From a bacterium (lineage in GTDB: Bacteria > Verrucomicrobiota > Verrucomicrobiae > JAJYAR01), in the NCBI GenBank assembly GCA_021779435.1, contig JAJYAR010000094.1, positions 1 to 8,300 on the forward strand: a stretch of DNA of 8,300 nt. Direction: 5' to 3'. This document shows, piece after piece, positions 1 through 6,900 of the stretch. The position numbers and the translations under genes were made by a program. The notes below the pieces were generated by a model, which was not told the origin of the DNA, did not search any database, and saw only the letters and a program-made list of their open reading frames with translations. Position 1 is the stretch's first letter, and every line of letters begins with the position of its first letter.

Positions 1-1
1 G

Positions 2-2278
2 ACCGCGCAGGTCCTGAACGACATCGCTGCGTTCTGCTTCAACTGCATCGAGGACGGCGAGACACCCGTGCTTTTCGGCTACAGCCTGGGGAAGAGCCAG
101 GAACTGCTCTGCGGCCTCGCGGAGGCGAGACTGCCCATCATGCTCCATCCGCAGACGCTGCGGCTCACGCGGGTATATGAGGAACTCGGAATGACTTTCC
201 CCGCGTACCGAGAATTCGTCGCCGCCGAGGTCTCGGGCCATGTCGTCATCTGCCCTCCCCAGCAGAGCAATTCGACGTTTCTGAAACATATCGGCAGGCG
301 CCGGACTGCAATGATCTCCGGCTGGGCCATGGACCCCGGTGCGATCTATCGCTACCAATGCGACGCCGCGTTTCCGCTGTCCGATCATGCCGATTTCCCG
401 GACCTCCTGCGTTTTGTCGACGCGGTGAAGCCCCGACAGGTGCTGACGCTTCACGGCTTCGCCCAGGACTTCGCCCGCACGCTGCGTGACCGCGGCATCG
501 AGGCGTGGGCCATCGGAGAGGACAACCAGCTCGACTTCAGCCTCAGCCCTGCCGGACGGCGGCAGGCCGCCCCGCCCGTGCCGCAACCGGCTTCGCCGTG
601 CGCCGCTTCCGATGCCCCGGAATGCTTCGCGCGTTTCGCGCAAGTGGCCGACCAGGTACGAGCCTCGCCAAGGAAACTGGAGAAGGTGGGCCTGCTCGGC
701 GCGTACCTCGCCGGCCTGCCGGTCGAGGCGGCCGCTCATGCCGCCGTGTTCCTCACCGGCCGTGCATTTCCCCAGTCCGACCCGCGCGTCCTCACGATGG
801 GCTGGTCCGTCATCAAACGGGCCGTCCTCGAGGTGGCGGGAATGACCGAGGCCGATTACCGCGAAGCGTATCATCGTTTCGCTGACGCCGGCGACGCCGC
901 TGAGGCGCTTCTCGCGGCCTGCGGCGGCAGCGCCGGCACGGGAGCCTCCCTCGTGGAGATCGCCGGTTTCCTTTCCGACGTCGCGGCGGCACGCGGTCCG
1001 ACGGCAAAACTCGACCTCCTCCAATCCCGGCTCGCGACGCTCTCGCCTACGGAGGCGAAGTACCTGGTGAAGATCGTCACCGGCGACCTTCGCATCGGCT
1101 TGAAGGAAGGGCTCCTCGAGGAGGCGATCGCCGCCGCCACAAACCAGCCCGCCGAGGCGGTGCGCGAGGCAAACATGTTGTCGGGCGACATCGCGGAAGT
1201 GGCACGCTCCGCCCGCGGGAACCGGCTGGCGGACATCCAACTCCGGGTTTTTCACCCGCTGCAGTTCATGCTCGCCAGTCCCGAGCCCACCGCGGACGCC
1301 ATCCTCGGCCGACTTTCCCCGCCCGTGTGGCTTGAGGAGAAATACGATGGCATCCGCTGTCAGGTTCATCGCGAGCGGAACCGCGTGGAGCTCTATTCCA
1401 GGGACCTGAAACGAATCACCGAGCAGTTTCCCGATCTTGCCCGCGCTGCGGCCGTGCTCCCCGGGGACTTCATCATCGATGGCGAACTGCTGGCATGGCG
1501 CGACGGACGCGCGCTTCCGTTCGCCGAGCTCCAGAAACGGCTCGGCAGGCGCGGCGACGACTTCTTTCTGGGTGCCGAGATTCCCGTCTCAGTCTCCTGT
1601 TACGACCTGCTGTGGCGTGACGGACGTTCGCTGCTGAAGGAATCTCTCGCCACCCGCCGTGAACAACTCGCCGCGCTGCTCGTGGAGCCGGCGGCGCCCT
1701 CGCCCGAGCACGGCAAGTTCACCCTCGCCCCCGTCAAGCACGCGAGCACGAGCGCGGACATCGAGGCCGCGTTCCTCGCGGCCCGTCAACGTGGCAACGA
1801 GGGTCTCATGGCAAAGGATCCCGCGAGCCCGTACACGCCCGGCCGCCGGGGACTCGCGTGGCTCAAATTGAAGAAAGCCTACGCAACGCTCGACGTCGTC
1901 GTGGTCGGCGTGGAGTACGGGCACGGCAAACGCCGGGACGTCCTCAGCGATTACACCTTCGCAATCCGCGACCCGGAACACGATCGGCTCCTCACCGTCG
2001 GCAAAGCCTATTCCGGGCTGACCGACGTGGAGATCGCCAGGCTCACGGAACACTTTCTGGCCAGCACCGTCGCCGTCCACGGTCGCTTCCGGAGCGTCGT
2101 GCCCGATACCGTGATCGAGGTCGCGTTCGACACCATCCAGCCGAGCGACCGACATCAGAGCGGGTTCGCGCTGCGTTTCCCGCGGATCGCCAGGATTCGG
2201 ACGGACAAGACCGTCGCCGACATCGACACGCTCGAGACCTGTCGCAAGCTCGCCGCCGCAGCGGCGGTGTCCCGGTAG
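2..2278 (+). CDS. Fused MBL/beta-CASP exonuclease and ATP-dependent DNA ligase (5' partial)
   Basis: The reading frame is open to the left edge, so the true start lies outside the window; the GTG at 68 falls inside a conserved MBL stretch and is not a credible start. Numbering visible residues from base 2, residues 1-181 match the C-terminal half of the ligase-associated exonuclease family. They carry a SGWAM motif, the beta-CASP metal motif SDHAD (127-131) and a later LTLHG. The N-terminal HxHxDH metal site must be upstream. A Pro/Ala-rich linker (about 182-206) leads into a complete ligase. The DNA-binding domain spans about 207-420. The nucleotidyltransferase motifs are I KYDGIR (447-452, K447 the adenylated lysine), III DGE (493-495), IV EGLMAK (600-605) and V WLKLKK (620-625), followed by an OB-fold to the end. 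The ligase part, about 550 residues, is full family length. The expected role is trimming 3' or flap ends and sealing nicks, together with the helicase and endonuclease downstream. Domain assignments are firm; the biochemical role is inferred from the family. Confidence 0.93.
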   Translation, partial: TAQVLNDIAAFCFNCIEDGETPVLFGYSLGKSQELLCGLAEARLPIMLHPQTLRLTRVYEELGMTFPAYREFVAAEVSGHVVICPPQQSNSTFLKHIGRRRTAMISGWAMDPGAIYRYQCDAAFPLSDHADFPDLLRFVDAVKPRQVLTLHGFAQDFARTLRDRGIEAWAIGEDNQLDFSLSPAGRRQAAPPVPQPASPCAASDAPECFARFAQVADQVRASPRKLEKVGLLGAYLAGLPVEAAAHAAVFLTGRAFPQSDPRVLTMGWSVIKRAVLEVAGMTEADYREAYHRFADAGDAAEALLAACGGSAGTGASLVEIAGFLSDVAAARGPTAKLDLLQSRLATLSPTEAKYLVKIVTGDLRIGLKEGLLEEAIAAATNQPAEAVREANMLSGDIAEVARSARGNRLADIQLRVFHPLQFMLASPEPTADAILGRLSPPVWLEEKYDGIRCQVHRERNRVELYSRDLKRITEQFPDLARAAAVLPGDFIIDGELLAWRDGRALPFAELQKRLGRRGDDFFLGAEIPVSVSCYDLLWRDGRSLLKESLATRREQLAALLVEPAAPSPEHGKFTLAPVKHASTSADIEAAFLAARQRGNEGLMAKDPASPYTPGRRGLAWLKLKKAYATLDVVVVGVEYGHGKRRDVLSDYTFAIRDPEHDRLLTVGKAYSGLTDVEIARLTEHFLASTVAVHGRFRSVVPDTVIEVAFDTIQPSDRHQSGFALRFPRIARIRTDKTVADIDTLETCRKLAAAAAVSR

Positions 2279-2286
2279 GTGGCAAA

Positions 2287-2324
2287 TTGCCCGCGCACCA
2301 AGCCGGCGCCCGCGTTGCGGGCAA
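2287..2324. repeat. Inverted repeat just after the ligase stop codon
   Basis: TTGCCCGC (2287-2294) pairs perfectly with GCGGGCAA (2317-2324), giving an 8-bp stem with a 22-base, GC-rich loop. It begins 9 bases after the ligase stop. No T-run follows, so it is not a standard intrinsic terminator. The sequence resembles the dispersed 'GCGGGCAAGCTCGC' type repeats of some Gram-negative genomes, but I cannot confirm other copies from one window. Confidence 0.5.
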
Positions 2325-2453
2325 GCTCGCAACCGACGCCAGTCAAAGACGGGCGCTACCAAGGAACGCGCTACCGAGGACGAGGTGTTCGCGTCAGGTT
2401 CGGGATAGCGCCGGTCTCCGACGGCGTATTGAGGATGACACAGGCCAGCGGCG

Positions 2454-2507
2454 GGATGCCCGTGCCGCGTCCCGTCGGACACCGGGGTGTCCGTGGCACG
2501 GGCATCC
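2454..2507. repeat. Nested 13-bp plus 8-bp palindrome (REP-like element)
   Basis: GGATGCCCGTGCC (2454-2466) is the exact reverse complement of GGCACGGGCATCC (2495-2507). Inside it, CGGACACC (2476-2483) and GGTGTCCG (2486-2493) form a second stem with almost no loop; in practice this would be 7 bp closed by a CGGG tetraloop. Nine unpaired bases on the left and one on the right separate the two stems. No T-run follows. A perfect 13-bp outer stem is very unlikely by chance. The element could act as a dispersed REP-type repeat, an mRNA structure, or a transcription brake. The function is unknown. Confidence 0.75.
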
Positions 2508-2524
2508 TGCGCAGGCCGACCGGA

Positions 2525-2558
2525 GTTCGACGTTGGACGTTCGAAGCTTGTTGTTCGA
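2525..2558. repeat. Three GTTCGA copies at 14-base spacing upstream of the helicase gene
   Basis: GTTCGA occurs at 2525-2530, 2539-2544 and 2553-2558. The start-to-start distance is exactly 14 bases both times, and the third copy ends 31 bases before the helicase ATG. GACGTT also repeats at 2529 and 2536. This may be a degenerate tandem repeat of the GACGTTCGA kind common in repeat-rich GC genomes, or a set of binding sites. The sequence alone does not decide between them. Confidence 0.45.
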
Positions 2559-2570
2559 TCTTCTGTGCGC

Positions 2571-2583
2571 GGTGCCCGGCACC
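2571..2583. promoter_or_regulatory. Palindrome in the helicase translation-initiation region
   Basis: GGTGCC and GGCACC flank a single central base (2577) and end 6 bases before the ATG at 2590. They occupy the position where a Shine-Dalgarno sequence would normally sit, and none is visible. It could be a small operator or simply chance in GC-rich DNA. A 1-base loop means it would pair better between two molecules or as a DNA site than as a tight RNA hairpin. Confidence 0.3.
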
Positions 2584-2589
2584 GTCTCC

Positions 2590-5376
2590 ATGTTCACCCG
2601 ACTCAACACACCGAGCCTGAGCGACGCCGAGGTCTTCGGCGCGCTTCACCCGGAGTTGTCGGCTTGGTTCAAACGCCGGTTCGGAACCCTCGCGCCGGCC
2701 CAGCGCGTGGCTGTTCCCGAGATCCTCGCGGGTCGCTCGGTCCTTCTGTCGTCTCCGACCGGCAGTGGGAAGACGCTCGCCGCGTTTCTCGGAGTGTTCG
2801 ATCACCTGGCAAGACAGCGTGACCGGGGCGACCTGCCGAACGGCATCGTAGCCGTGTACGTTTCGCCCTTGCGCGCCCTCGCGTACGATCTCCGCAAGAA
2901 CCTGCAGACGCCGGTGGACGAACTCGGCTGGACCTGGCTCCGCGTCGCCGCGCGCACCGGCGACACCACGATGAAGGAGCGCGCCCAGCAGCGCCGGCGC
3001 CCCCCGCACATCCTGGTCACCACCCCGGAGAGCCTCACCTTGCTTCTCAGCCAGCCCGGCTGGATGCCCGCCTTCCGATCGACACGGTTCTTCGTTGCCG
3101 ACGAGCTCCACTCCCTCGCCGAAAACAAGCGCGGCTCGATGGCCGTCGTCGCCGCCGAACGGATCGAGGAGATTTGCGGATTGCCAACTGCGGATTTCGG
3201 AGTGCCAACCCAATCCATGGCGCCCCGCGCCGGCTCAACGCCAACCGCACGCGGCGGTTCCGCCGAGACCGCTTTGGGGCTTCAAACGCCAGCCACCGCA
3301 ACCGTTTCAGATCCTGAAATCCGCAATCCGAATTCCGCGGATTCCCCCATTCCGCAGTTTGGGAACCTCACTCCGCAATTCCGCCTGGTTCGCATCGGGC
3401 TCTCCGCAACCGTCCGCCCGCTTGAGACCGTCGCCGAGTTTCTCGTCGGCCCGTCCCGTCCGTGCACGATCATCGAGATCGGCAGCCCGAGGAAGGCGCG
3501 GATCGAGGTTTTCTCGCCGCTCCGCGATCATGCGTACCCGCCGGCTGGCTACACCGGGTCCCGTGTGCTGGTCGAACTTGGCACCGTGCTCGCGCAGAAG
3601 CGGACGACGCTGATCTTCACGAACACCCGTTCCGGCGCCGAGGACATCGGCCTCCGGCTGAAACAACTCATCCCGGCGCTGGCCGACAGAATTGAGGTCC
3701 ACCACGCCTCACTCGACCGCAGCGTACGGCTCGACGTCGAGGACCGGCTCAAGCGCGGCGAGTTGCGCGCCGTGGTCTGCTCGACTTCCCTCGAAATGGG
3801 CATCGACATCGGATCGATCGACACCGTCGTCATGGTCTCGGCCCCGAAGGGCGTCGCACGCGCTCTGCAGCGGATCGGTCGCTCGGGGCATTCCATGGGG
3901 GAGTCGAGCCACGGCATCCTCGTCGCCAGCAACATCAACGACCTCGCCGAGTGTGCGGTCACGGCGCGGATGATGGAACGCCGGGCGCTGGAACCGGTGC
4001 GGATCCACGAGAACCCGCTCGACGTCCTTGCGCAGACGCTCGTGAGCCTCGCCGTGTTCGGCAGCGTCACGCCCGACGAAGCCTACGACTTCGTTCGCCG
4101 CGCCTTTCCGTTTCGCACGCTCCAACGGACGGACTTCGATCGCGTGCTGCGTTATCTCCACGGCGGTGGCGAGTCGCTCGAGCGCAACTACGAGCTGCTT
4201 TTCGGAAAGGTTCGCATCGACGCGCGCGGTTGCCTCGTGCTGACGACGCCGCGCGTCGCACGCGATTTCTACCAGAACATCGGCACGATCGCGACCGAGA
4301 GCATGGTCGTGGTTCAGCTCGGCCGCCGGAAACTCGGCCAGGTCGAGGAGTCCTTCATGAAGGGACTGCGCCCCGGAGACGTGTTTGTTCTCAACGGCCG
4401 CACGATCCGGCTGATTGAAACGAAGCTCCTCTCCGCAAAGGTCGCCGCCGCCGACAGTTCCGTCCCAACGATTCCGCGCTGGTACGCCAACAAGATGCCG
4501 CTCGCCTCTGGACTCGCCGCCGGCGTGGTGCGGCTGCGCACCGACGTTGCCGAACGCCTCGCCCGGCCTGGCTCGTCCCAAGTCTCCGCCGGAGCACGCG
4601 ACGAGGTCATCGCCTGGCTGCGGGAGGAATACTCGCTCTCCGCCGCGAACGCCCGCGCGCTCACGGAGCACTTCATCCTGCAGGCGGCGGTGTCGACGAT
4701 CCCGACCGCATCGTTCTTCCTGATCGAGCGCTACGACCACCGCGGGCTGATCCACTATTTTTTCCATTCGCTGATCGGCAGGTCTGCTAACGACGCGGTC
4801 TCCAGGATCGTTGCCCAGCGCGTGCAGGAGACCAAGGGAGGCAACGCACTCGTCACCATCGATGATTACGGGTTTCTCCTGACGGTACGGCCCTTCCAGG
4901 CAATCGACGGTGAGGAGTGGCGGTCGCTGTTTCGGCGCGAGGGCGCCGAGGCCGCGTTGCGCGAGGCCCTTGCTGAAAGCAACTTGGTCAAGTGGCAGTT
5001 TCGGGGAGTGGCCCAGACCGGCCTCATGGTGCCCCGACGCGTGCGGGGTGAGGAGCGCGGCGCACGGGCTCTGCAATGGAGCTCGGAAATTCTCTTCGAG
5101 GTTTTGCGGAAGCACGAACCCGATCATCCGCTGCTGGCCGAGGCCTATGCGGAGGCGACCTTGCGCTTCCTGGATCTACCCGGAGCGCTTGCCTTCCTCG
5201 ACAAAGTCGCCGACCTGCCGTGGAACTTCCGCGTGCTGCCTCGGGTGAGCCCATTCTCCTTCGGCATCTACGTCAGTCGAATCAAGGAGACCATGACCCT
5301 CGAAGACCCGGAAACCACGATTGAGCGGCTGTTTCACGAAATGTATGGCGCCGGAACCCCGGGGCCGCTTGGCTGA
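2590..5376 (+). CDS. lhr: Lhr-Core type DEXH helicase of the ligase-associated repair cluster
   Basis: This is an ATP-driven 3'-5' DNA-translocating superfamily 2 helicase, 928 residues. I chose the ATG at 2590 because the text before it does not look like the family, while residues from about 24 (AWFKRRFG, then the PAQ motif) do. The motifs are I SPTGSGKT (55-62), Ia VSPLRAL (91-97), II DELH (171-174, a DEVH-type box), III SAT (272-274), IV LIFTNTR (341-347), V STSLEMGID (398-406) and VI QRIGRSGH (427-434). The winged-helix and Lhr C-terminal domains follow, with the typical NIGTI, LGQVEESF and PGDVF stretches and a LEDPET tail. It differs from relatives by a Pro/Ser/Thr/Ala-rich insertion of about 68 residues (about 196-263) between motifs II and III. 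Without that insertion the length is close to the family norm. It sits between the exonuclease-ligase and the endonuclease genes, as expected for this repair cluster. All helicase motifs are intact, so I expect an active enzyme. Confidence 0.93.
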   Translation: MFTRLNTPSLSDAEVFGALHPELSAWFKRRFGTLAPAQRVAVPEILAGRSVLLSSPTGSGKTLAAFLGVFDHLARQRDRGDLPNGIVAVYVSPLRALAYDLRKNLQTPVDELGWTWLRVAARTGDTTMKERAQQRRRPPHILVTTPESLTLLLSQPGWMPAFRSTRFFVADELHSLAENKRGSMAVVAAERIEEICGLPTADFGVPTQSMAPRAGSTPTARGGSAETALGLQTPATATVSDPEIRNPNSADSPIPQFGNLTPQFRLVRIGLSATVRPLETVAEFLVGPSRPCTIIEIGSPRKARIEVFSPLRDHAYPPAGYTGSRVLVELGTVLAQKRTTLIFTNTRSGAEDIGLRLKQLIPALADRIEVHHASLDRSVRLDVEDRLKRGELRAVVCSTSLEMGIDIGSIDTVVMVSAPKGVARALQRIGRSGHSMGESSHGILVASNINDLAECAVTARMMERRALEPVRIHENPLDVLAQTLVSLAVFGSVTPDEAYDFVRRAFPFRTLQRTDFDRVLRYLHGGGESLERNYELLFGKVRIDARGCLVLTTPRVARDFYQNIGTIATESMVVVQLGRRKLGQVEESFMKGLRPGDVFVLNGRTIRLIETKLLSAKVAAADSSVPTIPRWYANKMPLASGLAAGVVRLRTDVAERLARPGSSQVSAGARDEVIAWLREEYSLSAANARALTEHFILQAAVSTIPTASFFLIERYDHRGLIHYFFHSLIGRSANDAVSRIVAQRVQETKGGNALVTIDDYGFLLTVRPFQAIDGEEWRSLFRREGAEAALREALAESNLVKWQFRGVAQTGLMVPRRVRGEERGARALQWSSEILFEVLRKHEPDHPLLAEAYAEATLRFLDLPGALAFLDKVADLPWNFRVLPRVSPFSFGIYVSRIKETMTLEDPETTIERLFHEMYGAGTPGPLG
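3172..3378. repeat. Repeat-like, in-frame insertion within the helicase gene
   Basis: The left side (3172-3206) carries TGCGGATT twice. The right side (3311-3383) carries the complementary series, including GAAATCCGCA (3316-3325), GCAATCCG, ATTCCGCAG and CCGCAATTCCGC. The left TGCGGATTTC (3189-3198) is the exact reverse complement of 3316-3325, and CGGATTGC (3177-3184) matches GCAATCCG on the right, so the two flanks form an imperfect inverted repeat. Between them lies a perfect 6-bp hairpin, AACCGC/GCGGTT (3243-3259). The segment stays in frame, has no stop, and codes for low-complexity protein exactly where related helicases have a short connection. It looks like a dispersed TCCGCAAT-type repeat or MITE-like element that entered the gene. 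No target-site duplication was identified. Confidence 0.7.
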
Positions 5377-5389
5377 GACGATCCGTTTC

Positions 5390-6061
5390 ATGCGAAAACC
5401 GTCCGCCACCACCACCGCATCGAGGTGCGAGGTCCAGCCCGGCATCTGGCTGGATTCGCGCCGTGCCGTCTGGTTCGCGTCGGAACGTCTCCTCGCCATC
5501 GCCGACCTCCATTGGGGCTACGCCGCAAGCCATCGCGCCCGCGGCAATCTCCTGCCCGTCTGGGGCGATGACGAAATCGAGGCGCGGCTCGCCTCCCTCG
5601 TCCGCGACTACGCGCCCGCCGAGATGCTCTGGCTGGGTGACATCGTGCACGCCGCCGAAGGCGACGCGGCGGTCCTGCGCCATCTCGAGGCCTCCCCCGT
5701 CAAGATCACGCTTCTGGCGGGCAACCACGATCGTCGCTGGACGCGTGTCATCGAACGTACCGCCACGCGCGGTCGGTTCTTCTTCCATCATGGCGACATG
5801 GAGCAGGAAACGCCCGCCGGCCACGTCGCCGTTGTCGGCCACCACCATCCTGCCGTCGTGCTGGGCGACGGAGCAGGCGGGAAAGTCAAGCTCCCCGCCT
5901 TGGTTGCCGGCCGTGACCGACTCGTCCTCCCTGCGTTTTCTCCCTGGGCCGCCGGCGCGGATTGCAGCCGCCTCGCAGGGCCCGACGCCACCGTCTGGGC
6001 GATCGCGCCAACGCGAATCTTCGCCCTGCCGGATTTTTCCCGTACTTCTGCCGCCGTATGA
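5390..6061 (+). CDS. pdeM: PdeM/MPE-type metallophosphoesterase, ligase-associated DNA endonuclease
   Basis: This is a 223-residue calcineurin-like binuclear metallophosphoesterase. All metal-binding motifs are present: DLH (39-41), GD (83-84), GNHD (111-114), HHGD (133-136) and GHHHP (150-154). The early ADLHWG, the RARGNLLP stretch and the compact size match the PdeM/MPE family. Its Pseudomonas putida member is known as a manganese-dependent single-strand DNA endonuclease encoded beside Lhr-Core, a ligase and an MBL exonuclease. The ATG at 5390 follows the helicase stop by 13 bases and gives the normal family length, but no Shine-Dalgarno is visible; an in-frame TTG at 5369 is a less likely alternative. 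The stop overlaps the next start as ATGA. DNA nicking is inferred from the family and the neighbours; general phosphodiesterase activity is the fallback reading. Confidence 0.93.
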   Translation: MRKPSATTTASRCEVQPGIWLDSRRAVWFASERLLAIADLHWGYAASHRARGNLLPVWGDDEIEARLASLVRDYAPAEMLWLGDIVHAAEGDAAVLRHLEASPVKITLLAGNHDRRWTRVIERTATRGRFFFHHGDMEQETPAGHVAVVGHHHPAVVLGDGAGGKVKLPALVAGRDRLVLPAFSPWAAGADCSRLAGPDATVWAIAPTRIFALPDFSRTSAAV

Positions 6062-6900
6062 AGCTGGCCCACCTGAAACATCTCGCGGCCGCATTTGCCT
6101 GGTTCGCGTCCCTCGCCCTCGCCTCGCCCGAACCTGCCCTGAAGGCCGGCGAACAACTCCGCTATTCGGTCTCGTGGGCGATCGTGCCGGGAGCCGGTGA
6201 GATCGTCGTCTCCGCTGCGACGCAGGGCGACCAGCTGAAGGTGACCACCCAGACCGGCACCCGTCGGCTCGCAAAGATGCTTCTGCCATTCGAGGCCACC
6301 TCCGAGTCGCTCTACGAGGTGAAGAGCGGCCGGCTGCTCTCGATCCACGAAAGGAGCGTCACGCGCAGCAAGTACGTCGAGTTCGTCACCACGTTCGACT
6401 ACGGTACGCGCCGCGCGACGTTTGCCCAGGTTGGCGCCACCACGGCAAAGTACATCGACATGCCGCCCGGCGCTCCGGCCGATCTCATCAGCGCGCTGCT
6501 CGAGACGCGGCTCTGGGACATGAAGCCGGGCGAATCGAGGGACTCCCTCGTGCTGTTCAAGGACGACTTCTACGAGCTGACCATCCACGCGCTCCGTTAC
6601 GAGGAGGTGAAGACGAAGCTCGGCCGGTTCCAGGCGCTCGTCCTCGAGCCGCGCATGGAAAAGACGCCGCCGAAGGGGATGTTCAAACGCGGTAGCAGCG
6701 TCCGGGTTTGGATCGCGCAGGACAAATGGAAGCTCCCCGTCAAATTCGAGGTCGAGTTCAACATCGGCACCGGCACCGCAACGCTCGAGAGTTACACGCC
6801 GCCTCCGGACGTCTCCGCCGTTGTCCCCGCCTCGACGGCGTCCGTTCCGACCGTCGCCACTCCCGACCCGACCCCGGATGCGAAGGATCCTCGTCCTTAG
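6058..6900 (+). CDS. Secreted DUF3108 family protein
   Basis: The 280-residue product starts with a clear Sec signal peptide: basic residues K2 and K7, a hydrophobic core at about 9-21, and an ALA cleavage site after residue 22. The mature part (about 29-246) matches the DUF3108 pattern: an opening GEQLRYSVSW, a GAGEIVV strand, a central YEVKSG/HERSV region, LVLFKDDFYEL, then the GRFQALVLEPR and VWIAQDKWKLPVKFEVEF strands. The C-terminal 35 or so residues are Pro/Ala/Ser/Thr-rich and probably unstructured. No lipobox cysteine is present, so it is likely periplasmic or associated with the outer membrane. The biochemical function of DUF3108 is not established. The start overlaps the pdeM stop by 4 bases (ATGA), which implies translational coupling, and the end overlaps the glycosyltransferase gene by 23 bases. 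A cell-envelope role with the downstream enzyme is inferred from that pairing. Confidence 0.85.
   Translation: MKLAHLKHLAAAFAWFASLALASPEPALKAGEQLRYSVSWAIVPGAGEIVVSAATQGDQLKVTTQTGTRRLAKMLLPFEATSESLYEVKSGRLLSIHERSVTRSKYVEFVTTFDYGTRRATFAQVGATTAKYIDMPPGAPADLISALLETRLWDMKPGESRDSLVLFKDDFYELTIHALRYEEVKTKLGRFQALVLEPRMEKTPPKGMFKRGSSVRVWIAQDKWKLPVKFEVEFNIGTGTATLESYTPPPDVSAVVPASTASVPTVATPDPTPDAKDPRP

Larger units (their letters stand above)
2279..2589. other. Repeat-bearing spacer between ligase and helicase genes
   Basis: This 311-base gap holds no gene I can support. From left to right it contains an 8-bp stem just after the ligase stop (2287-2324), a large nested palindrome (2454-2507), a 10-base self-complementary site CCTGCGCAGG (2506-2515), three GTTCGA copies at exact 14-base spacing (2525, 2539, 2553), and a short palindrome next to the helicase start (2571-2583). 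The helicase frame happens to stay open across the whole gap. The translated stretch is Arg/Pro-rich and unlike the helicase family, so I treat it as non-coding. I see no convincing sigma-70 promoter. The spacer breaks what would otherwise be a tight operon, so the helicase may be transcribed separately or the transcript may be structured here. Confidence 0.7.

Noticed and set aside
2287..2324. Intrinsic terminator after the ligase gene
   Set aside because: The 8-bp stem has a 22-base loop and no T-run after it, so I list it only as an inverted repeat.
1858..2589. Upstream in-frame extension of the helicase gene (about 244 codons)
   Set aside because: The frame is open, but it overlaps the ligase C-terminal domain in another frame and then runs through palindromic spacer. 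The product is Arg/Pro-rich and unlike any Lhr N-terminus.
3709..5127. Long reverse-strand open frame (472 codons) opposite the helicase gene
   Set aside because: The + strand codes for unmistakable Lhr domains throughout. The reverse translation has no recognisable motifs, and GC-rich codon use commonly leaves such antisense frames open.
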